Assembly (NCBI GenBank): GCA_016283195.1 | Contig: JAEEML010000167.1 | Coordinates: 1 to 64,000, forward strand | DNA: 64,000 nucleotides | Direction: 5' to 3' | Source: Deltaproteobacteria bacterium | Lineage (GTDB): Bacteria; JAEEML01 | Part shown: positions 33,459-42,034 of the stretch, in pieces | Layout: each line of letters opens with the position of its first letter | Numbering within the stretch: the stretch's first letter is position 1 | Notes under the pieces: generated by a model | The model's input: only the letters and a program-made list of their open reading frames with translations | Told to the model about the DNA's origin: nothing | Databases searched by the model: none | Position numbers and translations under genes: made by a program

Positions 33459-35213
33459 TCAGAAATTGATCTTCACGCCCACATTAAAGGAGCGTGAACT
33501 GGGAGTATCCAGCCCGGAAGCACCGAAGTTGAGGGAGACCTTGTCTTTGTAAGAAATCCCGGCTGAGGCGTTTACCAGCGGATTGCCGGAGGTGAAGCCG
33601 CCGCTTATGGAGCCGGTTAATTTCCAATCATCTTTAATAGTTACTTTGCCCTGAACATTCCAAAGGAAATCCTCGCCATAGCGAGTATCAAAAATAGTTA
33701 TCGGCGCGTAAAGGTTAGCCGAGAGGGCAAAATTATCTCGATGATAGGTGGCGCCTATTTCGGCAAATTGGTTGATTGCCGGCGGTGTCCACTGCTGGAA
33801 ACGGCCCATCAGCAAATTAGCTGCACTGTGAGCCACATCCACGCTCATGGTATAATCGGCAGATAAAGTTAAATCTTTGCGGGCATCCCACTCAAAATGG
33901 TTGTGCGAGGTGACATCTATATCGGTGTCCATGATAGTCATACCGAGAGACTCAATCTTGCCGCCCTGGTGGAAATAAATGGGAATAGCTACTGTGCCGT
34001 CCATAGTGGAGCTAAAGCGCAGAGTATTGTCTTTCCAGGAGTTGGCATAAATATCGGTATTCCAATTGGCGCCCAGAGCCAGCATGTGCATCGGTGAGGC
34101 AGTGCTGCCTGAATCGCCGGCATCACGCACGCCCATTTGCGGCATATAGCCATAAGCCAGGCTGAGCTGGAAGTGGTCATTAAAGGATTCGCGCGCGGCA
34201 ATCCAGAGAGCGCCGTTTTGGCCGCCCATATTGCCGCCTATGCCGGAATTTCCCAAGCTTGGCAAATTATAGCGGGCATCAATTTGCAAGCCGATATTGT
34301 TGAAGCTGACCGAGCCGGCCGCTTTTTCGTTATCAATATCAAAGCCGAAGGACACCGGCTTGCCGTCTTTGTTGTCGATATTTATAGAATATTTGCTGCC
34401 ATCACGCGTGCCGCTGATAAAGCCTTTGAGTTCTTCGCCATGGTGAGTGCGCACCCGCTTTTCCACATAAGCGCTCTTATCGGCTTCGGCGTTGTTCCAA
34501 ATCCAGAAATTATTGGCAGAGGGGAGGGCTTTAGCTAGCGCTTCTTCAAAAGAATCGGCCCCAAGTTCGTGAATTTTACCATATTCGGCAATATTCCATT
34601 TGCCGGTATCTTTGTCTTTGTAAAAGCTGACAACGTGGAAACAATCGGGCTCGGCATAAGCCACGGCTTTGGCTTCATAGCCGAGTTCATTCAGCATATA
34701 GGTCTTGGTGATGGCATCTTCGCGGCAAACGCCTTTCTTGCTTTGAAAGGCCTCCAGCACCGAGTAAGCAAAAACATCAAGGCAGTGGCTGTAATCATAA
34801 GTGAAGCTATCAGCCCAGATAGAGGCTACATCAGAGGCATCAGAGAGATTGTTATGAATCCAATTGCGAAAATCTTCCGGAGTAGCATTATCCGGCAGGT
34901 CGCTTTGGATGTGTTTGCCTCTGGTATTTACAGAATGCCAGGTTTCATCGAATTTGGCGCCTTGGCTGATAATACCTTTAGTATTATGATAATTAGGCTC
35001 AACTAGGCTGTTTTTGGCAGTCATTACCACCGATTGCTTTTTGGCCGGAGTGGCTGATTTTTCAATAGTATCAACAGGTTCTCCTGTGGCTTGCGACTCT
35101 TTTGTGCCTTCCGTTTTATCGGCTGCCGGAGCATCGTTAACTGCTACCGGCTCGGTATAAGTATTAGTATAAAGCGGGTTTACGGTATTATTGGCAGAAC
35201 CTATTGCTGACAT
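33459..35213 (-). CDS. Transglutaminase-like/beta-barrel protein, intact core
   Basis: A 584-residue protein of no named family. Residues 1-25 (MSAIGSANNTVNPLYTNTYT) are polar, with no signal peptide, but closely match the start of the neighbouring paralogue. Residues 95-215 form a transglutaminase-like core with a plausible triad: Cys163 (KKGVCREDA), His193 (DCFHVVSFY) and Glu210 (WNIAEYG, where Asp is usual). From about 250 to the end the protein alternates hydrophobic and polar residues and closes with VGVKINF, ending in Phe like outer-membrane barrels. Export must be non-classical if it reaches the envelope. GGAGGAGG precedes the ATG. Confidence 0.75.
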   Translation of the reverse strand: MSAIGSANNTVNPLYTNTYTEPVAVNDAPAADKTEGTKESQATGEPVDTIEKSATPAKKQSVVMTAKNSLVEPNYHNTKGIISQGAKFDETWHSVNTRGKHIQSDLPDNATPEDFRNWIHNNLSDASDVASIWADSFTYDYSHCLDVFAYSVLEAFQSKKGVCREDAITKTYMLNELGYEAKAVAYAEPDCFHVVSFYKDKDTGKWNIAEYGKIHELGADSFEEALAKALPSANNFWIWNNAEADKSAYVEKRVRTHHGEELKGFISGTRDGSKYSINIDNKDGKPVSFGFDIDNEKAAGSVSFNNIGLQIDARYNLPSLGNSGIGGNMGGQNGALWIAARESFNDHFQLSLAYGYMPQMGVRDAGDSGSTASPMHMLALGANWNTDIYANSWKDNTLRFSSTMDGTVAIPIYFHQGGKIESLGMTIMDTDIDVTSHNHFEWDARKDLTLSADYTMSVDVAHSAANLLMGRFQQWTPPAINQFAEIGATYHRDNFALSANLYAPITIFDTRYGEDFLWNVQGKVTIKDDWKLTGSISGGFTSGNPLVNASAGISYKDKVSLNFGASGLDTPSSRSFNVGVKINF

Positions 35214-35295
35214 CTAAACCTCCTCCGTAGCAGTAAAAACCTGCTAAGTGCATTTATTATCGGTGGAAAATTTTTTTTGTCTACAAAAAAAGAGC

Positions 35296-36987
35296 TTAAA
35301 AAGTGAAGAAAGCGGTCACAGTGGCGCTGGCAAATTCATTGGTATGAGCCGAAGCTTTGAAGTTTAAGCCATAAGCGCCTTTTTTGCTGATGCCAAGCTC
35401 GGCATTGAAGATGGCACTTTCAGAATCAAAAGCCCCACCAGCGGAGCCTTTCAATTGCCAACCGTTTTTAAGAGCGGCTTCGGCTTTTACATCCCAGCGG
35501 AAACTTCTCTCATAGCGGGTATCGCTAATACTTATGGGCATATAGGCATTGGCAGAGAGCTTTAGGTCTTTGGTGTTGTACTTAAGACCAAATTCGGCAT
35601 ATTGGTTGATTATCGGCGAAAAATCACCGCCACCAGATAAAATAATATTAGCTACAGTGTGTGCGGCATCAAAACTGGCAGTGTAACCGGCTGAGAGGGA
35701 AAGGCCGTTGCCGGCATCCCAGTCCAACTTGTTTTTCCAGGTCACATCAGCGTCGCTGTCCATGAGCGTTCTCATAAGTGCCTTGAATTCAAAGGAATTA
35801 TCAAAATAAAACGGTGTTGACAGAGTGCCGTCAATAGATGAATTGAATTTCAAATCCTCGGCCGGAGAAGTATAAGAAACCACATCTTCATGCCATTTGG
35901 CGCCGATAGCCAGCATGTGCTCATTATTTTCCGGAGCGTAGCCATAAGCCAGGCTGAGCTGCGCATTATCGCCGATTGATTTGCGCGCCGCTGCCCAAAT
36001 AGCGCCGTTTTGGTCGCCCATTTTGCCGCCAAAGCCCATTATTGAGGGCAAATTATAGCGCGTATCCAAGGTGAGGCCCAGTTTTTGGGAAGAGGCGGAA
36101 ACAGCCAGCTTTTCTTCATCGGCATCGGCTTTTAGAGTAATAACTTCATCGCCTTTGAGTTTAAAAGTTTGCTTAACCAGCGAATAATCTTTTTGTGTGC
36201 CGCTGATAAAGCCTTTCATTTTTTCGCCGCCGGCGGTGCGCACTCTTCTTTCAATGTAAACATTACCGGAAGAGTCTTGGTTCATAACCCAGCAATTTTT
36301 TGAAGATTCAGGCAAAGTTTGTTTTAAAGCGGCATTAAAAGTGGAGGCTTTTAATTCTTTTTGCTCACCGCCTTCGTTTACATACCAAGTGGTTTTGGTC
36401 TCCTTGGTCTCGGTGCCATCTTCTTTGGTGGTGACGACAACTTCTTCTTTTTTGCTGAAAGTGGCTACATGAATTTTGCCGTCGGCATCGGTATAAGCTA
36501 CCGGTTTATTTTCGTAAACATGGTCATTAACCATGCTCATGTTGGTGGCTTTTACTTCCGGCAGACCTTTTTCCAAATGCTCTTTTAGTTTTTTAATGGC
36601 GAAATCATTAAGGGCATCTTCGGCGGCATCGGCGGCTTTATCCAGCCCGTCGTTTACGGCTTTATCAATATTCTCGTTAATGATGGTGCCCTTGGGACGC
36701 AAACTCTTGATGGTTTCCTTGAGAGTGGCCGGCTTTTGGTATTTTGGCAGAGGCAGATTACCGATTGGCTTTTTGGGGGCCGCCGGCCCGCGCAGCAAGA
36801 GGCTCTGGCCATAGGTAGCACCGGAGTCAAGAGTATCAACATCAGCAGGTTTAGCACCGCTTTCGGTGGCAGCTTCGGGGGATATTTGCTGCTCGCCGGG
36901 CTGAATAGCCGTATTTTCCGCCGGATCGGGGTAATTGGCACTTGTAAGGGGATTCAACATATTACCTGTGCTACCTATTGCTGACAT
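35296..36987 (-). CDS. Paralogue with degenerate transglutaminase core and barrel
   Basis: A 563-residue paralogue of the downstream gene. It shares the start (MSAIGSTGNMLNPL), the stretch YIERRVRTAGGEKMKGFISG and the C-terminal barrel-like domain (ends VTAFFTF). In the middle the catalytic-cysteine helix region is replaced by a different Lys/Glu-rich helix. Only the second half of the transglutaminase-like fold remains (KPVAYTDADGKIHVATF and TTWYVNEGG), so it should be inactive. The ATG at 36987 is preferred because GAGG lies six bases before it. The two genes are 82 bases apart and probably cotranscribed. Function is unknown. Confidence 0.75.
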   Translation of the reverse strand: MSAIGSTGNMLNPLTSANYPDPAENTAIQPGEQQISPEAATESGAKPADVDTLDSGATYGQSLLLRGPAAPKKPIGNLPLPKYQKPATLKETIKSLRPKGTIINENIDKAVNDGLDKAADAAEDALNDFAIKKLKEHLEKGLPEVKATNMSMVNDHVYENKPVAYTDADGKIHVATFSKKEEVVVTTKEDGTETKETKTTWYVNEGGEQKELKASTFNAALKQTLPESSKNCWVMNQDSSGNVYIERRVRTAGGEKMKGFISGTQKDYSLVKQTFKLKGDEVITLKADADEEKLAVSASSQKLGLTLDTRYNLPSIMGFGGKMGDQNGAIWAAARKSIGDNAQLSLAYGYAPENNEHMLAIGAKWHEDVVSYTSPAEDLKFNSSIDGTLSTPFYFDNSFEFKALMRTLMDSDADVTWKNKLDWDAGNGLSLSAGYTASFDAAHTVANIILSGGGDFSPIINQYAEFGLKYNTKDLKLSANAYMPISISDTRYERSFRWDVKAEAALKNGWQLKGSAGGAFDSESAIFNAELGISKKGAYGLNFKASAHTNEFASATVTAFFTF

Positions 36988-37125
36988 CAGCCACCTCATC
37001 TCGGTGATAAACACCACCGCTCTCGCCAATTATCGGAATAAGAAGAATTTTGTCCATTAAAAATAGCCGATTTTTTGCAATTAACTAATTTTTAGCTAAA
37101 TAATCTGCCGGATTTGGGAGGAAAT

Positions 37126-37686
37126 ATGCTGATTTTAGCTTCTGCCTCACCGCGGCGCCGTCTTTTACTTGAGAGTGCCTGCTTAAAATTCCAAGTTTTA
37201 ACGGCGGATATCGACGAAGAACATCATTTTGGCGAAGAGCCGACAGAGTATGTAAAGCGTTTGGCCTATTCCAAGGCGTTGGCTGTAGCTCAAAAAACGG
37301 CGGCTGCCGATTTTGTCCTCGGGGCCGATACCACAGTTGTTTTTGGCAGTGAAGTGCTGGGAAAACCAAAAAACAACGCTGAAGCAGAAAAAATGCTCCT
37401 TCTCCTATCGGGGCAGACACATCAGGTTCACACAGGTTGGGCCATTATTCATGGCGATAAAAGCCTGGTTGCCGTGGAGAGTACGGCAGTTTCTTTTAGA
37501 AAACTCTCGGCGGCGGAAATAGCCAAATATATTGCCAGCGGTGAGCCTTTTGACAAGGCCGGTGGCTATGGAATCCAGGGGCTTGGTGGCACATTAATTG
37601 ACAGAGTCTCCGGTTCGTATTCCAATGTTGTTGGTTTGCCGCTCGCCGAAGTTTTAGGCGGGCTCAGGCAAATGGGGGCCATTTAG
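37126..37686 (+). CDS. maf: Maf-family nucleotide pyrophosphatase
   Basis: A 186-residue Maf protein, which hydrolyses non-canonical or modified nucleoside triphosphates (dTTP/UTP or m7GTP, depending on subgroup). It starts MLILASASPRRRLLL and has VLGADTTVVF, LGKP and the C-terminal YSNVVGLPL. GGAGG precedes the ATG at 37126. The gene leads a plus-strand run maf-yggS-divIVA-yggU with gaps of 4, 12 and 3 bases. It ends with TAG, which shows that TAG is a normal stop here. Confidence 0.94.
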   Translation: MLILASASPRRRLLLESACLKFQVLTADIDEEHHFGEEPTEYVKRLAYSKALAVAQKTAAADFVLGADTTVVFGSEVLGKPKNNAEAEKMLLLLSGQTHQVHTGWAIIHGDKSLVAVESTAVSFRKLSAAEIAKYIASGEPFDKAGGYGIQGLGGTLIDRVSGSYSNVVGLPLAEVLGGLRQMGAI

Positions 37687-37690
37687 CGTT

Positions 37691-38401
37691 ATGGAAAGTG
37701 AAAAAGTCATAAAAGATCGCCTTTATGCAGTGGAAGAGCGCATCACTCTGGCTTGCCAGAAGTGTGGTCGCCAGCGCTGCGAGGTCAATCTTCTGGCTGT
37801 TACCAAAACTATGCCGCCGGCCGTTTGTCGGGCAGCGCTCTCGGCTGGGCTCAGTGCTTTTGGTGAGAGTTATGTGCAGGAACTGCGCCCTAAGATGGCG
37901 GCTCTTGCTGATGAAAAGGCTATTTCCTGGCATTTTATCGGCAATTTGCAGAGCAACAAGGCCAAATATCTGGAAAACTGCGCTCTTATCCATTCGCTTG
38001 ATTCTCTGGAAACGGCCAAAGAGCTTGGTCGCCATGCCAAAGAGGCCAAAAAAGTTTTGGTGGAAGTTAATTGCGGCGAGGTGCAAAAGGGTGGGGTGCC
38101 TCCAAAAGAATTGCATGATTTTATTAGCAAACTTTTGGACTACCCCAATATAGAAGTTTGTGGGCTCATGACTGTGCCACCCCTTGCGGCCACTGAAAGT
38201 GAGCTTAGCGGCTATTTTTCCGCGCTGGCCAAAATGCGCGACGAACTGGCTGCAAAATTGCCCTTAAAAGCCTCTTTTAAAGAGCTCTCTATGGGCATGA
38301 GCGCCGATTTTGAATTGGCTATTGCCGCCGGGGCGACTTGGATTCGCCTAGGCAGTATCTTATTTGGACAAAGAAATGCGGCCCGTTGGTGGCAGCAGTA
38401 A
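37691..38401 (+). CDS. yggS: YggS/PROSC-type pyridoxal phosphate-binding protein
   Basis: A 236-residue alpha/beta-barrel protein that binds pyridoxal phosphate and buffers its level; no catalytic reaction is known. The cofactor lysine is Lys39 (LLAVTKTMPP). FGESYVQEL, WHFIGNLQSNKAKYL and the phosphate-binding GMSADFELAI near the end are all typical. The gene is next to divIVA, as in many bacteria where this set accompanies cell-division genes. Confidence 0.95.
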   Translation: MESEKVIKDRLYAVEERITLACQKCGRQRCEVNLLAVTKTMPPAVCRAALSAGLSAFGESYVQELRPKMAALADEKAISWHFIGNLQSNKAKYLENCALIHSLDSLETAKELGRHAKEAKKVLVEVNCGEVQKGGVPPKELHDFISKLLDYPNIEVCGLMTVPPLAATESELSGYFSALAKMRDELAAKLPLKASFKELSMGMSADFELAIAAGATWIRLGSILFGQRNAARWWQQ

Positions 38402-38413
38402 AGGTGGAAGATA

Positions 38414-38962
38414 ATGAAAATCACGCCGATTGATGTGCAACAACAATCATTTAAAAGCAAGTTTCGCGGCCTTGATCCGGTTGAGGTGGCCTCATATTTG
38501 GAGCTTGTAGCCTCGGAAATGGAAGAGATTATCGCCGAAAATCGCCGCTTAAAAGATGAAATAGCTCTGCGCGACCGCGAAATTACTCAATACAAAGAGC
38601 GCGAATCGGCTATTAAAGCCACTATGTTGGCCGCCCAAAAAGCCACTGACGAATTGCGCGATCAAGCTAAGAGAGAAGCGGAAATTCTCATTAACGAGGC
38701 CGAGCTAAAAGCCGAAAAGATTTTGCAAAACGCGCATGAACGCATGGTGGCCATTACCGAAGAGCTGGGCGATTTAAAGCGTCAAAAAATGCAATTTCAG
38801 GAGAGCCTGAGGGGGATTATCAGCGCCCATAGCAAGCTTTTAGCGCTAAATGACGAGCTCGCTGAAGAGGCGCGGCGCAATGATAATGTCACTTATTTAA
38901 ATGCCTCGAAAAACGTGCGCTTTGATGGCCAAATGGCGCGTTCGGCAGTTTCGGCCGGTTAA
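38414..38962 (+). CDS. divIVA: DivIVA-domain coiled-coil protein
   Basis: A 182-residue protein. The N-terminal 35 residues match the membrane-curvature-sensing DivIVA domain (KITPIDVQQQSFKSKFRGLD, then PVEVASYLEL). The rest, to about residue 160, is a long coiled coil (IIAENRRLKDEIALRDREIT). DivIVA proteins mark poles and division sites and recruit partners. In deltaproteobacteria their role is poorly known. The context (yggS before, yggU after) is the classic one. Confidence 0.9.
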   Translation: MKITPIDVQQQSFKSKFRGLDPVEVASYLELVASEMEEIIAENRRLKDEIALRDREITQYKERESAIKATMLAAQKATDELRDQAKREAEILINEAELKAEKILQNAHERMVAITEELGDLKRQKMQFQESLRGIISAHSKLLALNDELAEEARRNDNVTYLNASKNVRFDGQMARSAVSAG

Positions 38963-38965
38963 AAA

Positions 38966-39274
38966 ATGGCCGCCTCTTTTTTGTCGCCCCATAAAGAAGG
39001 TGTTGTAGTTACTGTTTGGGTTGTGCCCGGTAGCAAAAAAACAACTTTGGCCGGTTTATACGGTGATTTTTTAAAAGTAAAAGTCACTGAGCCGCCGGAA
39101 AGCGGGCGCGCCAATAAGATGGTTCTCTCTTTTCTTGCCGGCCTTTGCGGTATTCCCGCCGCCGATGCTCTTCTCCTAAGCGGCGCCAGCTCGCGCAATA
39201 AGCGAATTTTGCTCAAAAATGCTTCAATAGATGTGGTTAGCGATAAATTGCGGGCAGACGGAACGGGCGGATGA
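38966..39274 (+). CDS. YggU-family (DUF167) protein
   Basis: A 102-residue DUF167 protein with the conserved core VWVVPGSKKTTLAG, then LKVKVTEPPESGRANK and LLSGASSRNKRILL. The family is small, widely distributed and of unknown biochemical role, often beside yggS/yggT. The start codon follows the divIVA stop by three bases. It converges with the LpoB-like gene. Confidence 0.9.
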   Translation: MAASFLSPHKEGVVVTVWVVPGSKKTTLAGLYGDFLKVKVTEPPESGRANKMVLSFLAGLCGIPAADALLLSGASSRNKRILLKNASIDVVSDKLRADGTGG

Positions 39275-39318
39275 ATCAGCAAACGGCGCTGTTATGGGCC
39301 GCCGCTGTGTGACTAAAT

Positions 39319-39939
39319 TTACCAGGTAGATTTCTTTTGTTTGATAATTTTTTTGATGTCTTTTTCACCAATCCAGGCTTTTTTAGCTGTGGTGGTGTTG
39401 TGCAGTTCCATGGTGATTTGGTAGGTTTTGGCTTGCAAATTGTCTGATTGATCGAGCATCATATTAATTTGCCCAATGAGTACAAAGTCCACGCCGGCTT
39501 CATTGCCGATATCCGGGGCGCTGTCATCGGAGACAAAGCCAGAGGCGCCTTCTTCCTGCTCGGCCCGCAGTTGATTGATTTCATCGGTTTTGGCTTTGAA
39601 TTCAATTTCGCCGCTGTTGAGCAAAGCGCGCTCAATTTGCTTAGTGAAAACATTGACATCAATATGTTCGCGCGAACGGTTCTTCACGAGGCGCACGCGC
39701 ACTACCGGGGCGCGCCCTGCTTCCTCTTTAAACTTGTTCAGCCAGGGGCGGGAGAGACAATCGTTAATCATTTCCTCGGCCACCAGGCGAGCATCGGTAT
39801 CATTCCAACGGCCGCTGTAATCGGTGACTTCATCGGCCGAAGTGCGTTGTACGGTGCGATTGCCGCCGCCGCAGGAAACCACAGGCAGGGCAAAAGCTAA
39901 GAGCAGAGCGGGGAGAACACAGTTAACCATTTTTTTCAT
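39319..39939 (-). CDS. LpoB-like penicillin-binding-protein activator lipoprotein
   Basis: A 206-residue lipoprotein. The signal MKKMVNCVLPALLLAFALPV ends in the lipobox VVSC (Cys23). The mature domain matches LpoB: RVRLVKNRSREHIDV, FTKQIERALLNSGE, and GVDFVLIGQINMMLD. LpoB reaches from the outer membrane to activate the class A synthase PBP1b. Proteins of this group in non-enteric bacteria may have other partners, and no PBP gene lies nearby. It shares direction with the upstream protease gene, 36 bases away. Confidence 0.85.
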   Translation of the reverse strand: MKKMVNCVLPALLLAFALPVVSCGGGNRTVQRTSADEVTDYSGRWNDTDARLVAEEMINDCLSRPWLNKFKEEAGRAPVVRVRLVKNRSREHIDVNVFTKQIERALLNSGEIEFKAKTDEINQLRAEQEEGASGFVSDDSAPDIGNEAGVDFVLIGQINMMLDQSDNLQAKTYQITMELHNTTTAKKAWIGEKDIKKIIKQKKSTW

Positions 39940-39975
39940 TATAGAACCTCCTTTATAAATATGCCTACAGGCTTT

Positions 39976-41223
39976 TTACTTTCTTGATTTTTTAATTTTG
40001 GCGCGCATTTCATCCATCATATCTTCCATCTCTTTCATTTGTGAAGCAATGAGATCATCGAAGGTATATGGACGCTTTTCGGTTTCGTAATGGGGTTTGG
40101 CCCGCTCAGGATTTAGTTTTTGGCCGCGTACTTGTTCTTTAGCCTGAACTTTTGCTGACGGCGGGGGGACATTCTCCATTTTTTGGGAAACTTTTTGTTT
40201 GTCTTTATTGCTATCGACAGTCACGGTGATGGTGATTTGCGGTTTTTCCTGAGCAGTAGCCGGCTTAGCCGGCTTGTCTTCCGCTTGGGCTACAGTAGCC
40301 GGTTTTGGTGCTTCGGGCTCTTTGGGAGTTTCGGTGGCGGCAGTTTTGGGTTCATCTTTTACTTTTACTTCTGCCGGCTTGTCGTTTTTGGGAGCTTCTG
40401 CCGGAGCTGGTACGGCTTTATTTTCTGCTTTTTTAACTTCTGTACTGGCTAACATGGCCTGGGCAGCCTGTTCCTGTTCCTGTTTGGTGGCGTAAGCTAT
40501 TTTGGTGCCGATAGAGTTAAGCCAATTTACAGCTACAGATGATTTTAAAGAAAAGTTGATATCGGTGATGGTGAGGCCATCGCCTGATTTGCGGGCGATC
40601 ATGGTGTTGATACCAACCATGTTGGCGTTGTCATCAAGAAGTGGGCCACCGGAGTTGCCGCGGTTAACAGAGGCTTCGGTTTGGAAGACATCTTTGCCTT
40701 TGATGCGGTTAAAATTGGCAATAACTGTGGAAATTGTGCCGGTAGTGAGAGTCCAAAGACCGCCCTGTTCCGGGTGACCGACGGCTACCACCGAGTCACC
40801 GACTTCTACGGCATCAGGGTCGGCAAAATTGATGGTGGTGAGATTGGTCGGGGGGTTAAAAATTTTGCACAGAGCCAGATCCAGCTCCTCTTTGGGACTC
40901 CAGTTGGAGCAGGAAAGTTGATAACGCTGGCGCAAATCGACTTTGTTGTCGCCGGTAATGCGCTCCGGTTTTAAAAAGACATAGAGGGTTTTAAATGGCT
41001 TTTGGGATTCATCGCTGATAACAACATGGGCATTGGTGATGACGTGACCGTCGGCAGAAATGATGGAACCGGTACCGACACTGGCGCTCTTGTTGTCATC
41101 AGAGCCCATGATGAGTACTACGCCCTGGCCGCTTTTTTTGTAAATCTCCTTTGGGGTCATGGCTATGGCAGTTGAGGTTAAGAACAACAACATCGACAGG
41201 TTACAAACTAAAAATTCCTTCAT
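39976..41223 (-). CDS. Secreted trypsin-like serine protease, no PDZ domain
   Basis: A 415-residue protein with a signal peptide (MKEFLVCNLSMLLFLTSTAI, cleavage near residue 21) and a chymotrypsin-fold domain to about 240. The triad is complete: His66 (HVITNAHVV), Asp115 (EELDLALCK) and Ser191 (NRGNSGGPL). The rest is not a PDZ domain but a Pro/Ala/Lys/Glu-rich linker (about 265-385) ending in a short charged helix (DDLIASQMKEMEDMMDEMRA). HtrA-like trimerisation and regulation are therefore uncertain. The start at 41223 has AGGAG eight bases upstream; the longer frame has no signal peptide. Confidence 0.88.
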   Translation of the reverse strand: MKEFLVCNLSMLLFLTSTAIAMTPKEIYKKSGQGVVLIMGSDDNKSASVGTGSIISADGHVITNAHVVISDESQKPFKTLYVFLKPERITGDNKVDLRQRYQLSCSNWSPKEELDLALCKIFNPPTNLTTINFADPDAVEVGDSVVAVGHPEQGGLWTLTTGTISTVIANFNRIKGKDVFQTEASVNRGNSGGPLLDDNANMVGINTMIARKSGDGLTITDINFSLKSSVAVNWLNSIGTKIAYATKQEQEQAAQAMLASTEVKKAENKAVPAPAEAPKNDKPAEVKVKDEPKTAATETPKEPEAPKPATVAQAEDKPAKPATAQEKPQITITVTVDSNKDKQKVSQKMENVPPPSAKVQAKEQVRGQKLNPERAKPHYETEKRPYTFDDLIASQMKEMEDMMDEMRAKIKKSRK

Positions 41224-41307
41224 GATATTTCTCCTGGTTAGTTGAACACAGAAACAGGATACGCCACAAATTACTACTTCTCGAACTTTAGGGCAATAGG
41301 AACTTTT

Positions 41308-41336
41308 TTGACACAGCGGGATTTTGTGCTTAAGAT
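41308..41336 (+). promoter_or_regulatory. Sigma-70-type promoter of the unknown gene at 41357
   Basis: TTGACA (41308-41313), a 17-base spacer and TAAGAT (41331-41336, four of six matches to TATAAT). It lies 21 bases before the start codon, so the leader would be very short. It occupies the divergent region between the protease gene and this gene. Confidence 0.6.
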
Positions 41337-41356
41337 CACAGTTTTGGAGGTATGGC

Positions 41357-42034
41357 ATGAGTTTAGAGGGGCAAATTAGTGATCTTGAAAGCATGATGAG
41401 CGAGGCTATGCTGGATGATGGCGGCAGCTCTCTGCCTGATAATCCCTTGGATTTGGCGGTGAGCGAAATAGCCGATTGGCCATCGGTAGCCGAAGTTTTG
41501 GCTTTTTATTCGCAGGGCTTGCCTCTTTCCATAAAAAATGAGCTCATAGCTCTTTGCCAGGAGTTGACTAAAAGTGCCGGTCCTAATCCCAATCTGGCGG
41601 TGCAGGTAGTGCGTTTCCCCGTTTTGGGCGGCTACACCACCAAAGAGGCTGTTTCGGTGATAAAAGCCGCTCCGAGGCGGCGCAGCGGGCTCACCAGAGA
41701 TATTTCCGGCGTTAGTCTGCAAGCCAGAGCGCAAAAGCCCAAAGCTTCTGCCCCAAAAGTTGCGGGCGGGGCGATGCCTGTACCCAGCACTAAAAAACTG
41801 GCTCAGCTGGAAAAACAAGCCGGCGCACTCTATGTTACCTGGAAAAAAGAAGAAGAGGGCAGTCCACGCTTTTTGGCACTTAAACCGCAAGTTTTACATG
41901 CCTGGAAACAATTGGAAGCGGGGCTCCAAAGCCGCCTGGAATACCTCAAAAAAAACAGTGGGGAAAATAGCCGTGCGATTTTGGGCTATCAGAAGGCACT
42001 CCATAAAGTTTCGGCCATTCTTAATAGTTTTTAA
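41357..42034 (+). CDS. Protein of unknown function, 225 residues
   Basis: A soluble protein with no signal peptide or membrane helix. Residues 1-100 are mildly acidic and helical, with a hint of a paired helical layout (SEIADWPSVAEVLAFYSQGL). Residues 105-150 are basic and Pro/Ala-rich, a likely linker. The last 75 residues form charged helices, probably coiled coil (LAQLEKQAGALYVTWKKEEE). A well-placed GGAGG and a good promoter support it. It overlaps the convergent YcaO gene by four bases. No family was recognised. Confidence 0.75.
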   Translation: MSLEGQISDLESMMSEAMLDDGGSSLPDNPLDLAVSEIADWPSVAEVLAFYSQGLPLSIKNELIALCQELTKSAGPNPNLAVQVVRFPVLGGYTTKEAVSVIKAAPRRRSGLTRDISGVSLQARAQKPKASAPKVAGGAMPVPSTKKLAQLEKQAGALYVTWKKEEEGSPRFLALKPQVLHAWKQLEAGLQSRLEYLKKNSGENSRAILGYQKALHKVSAILNSF

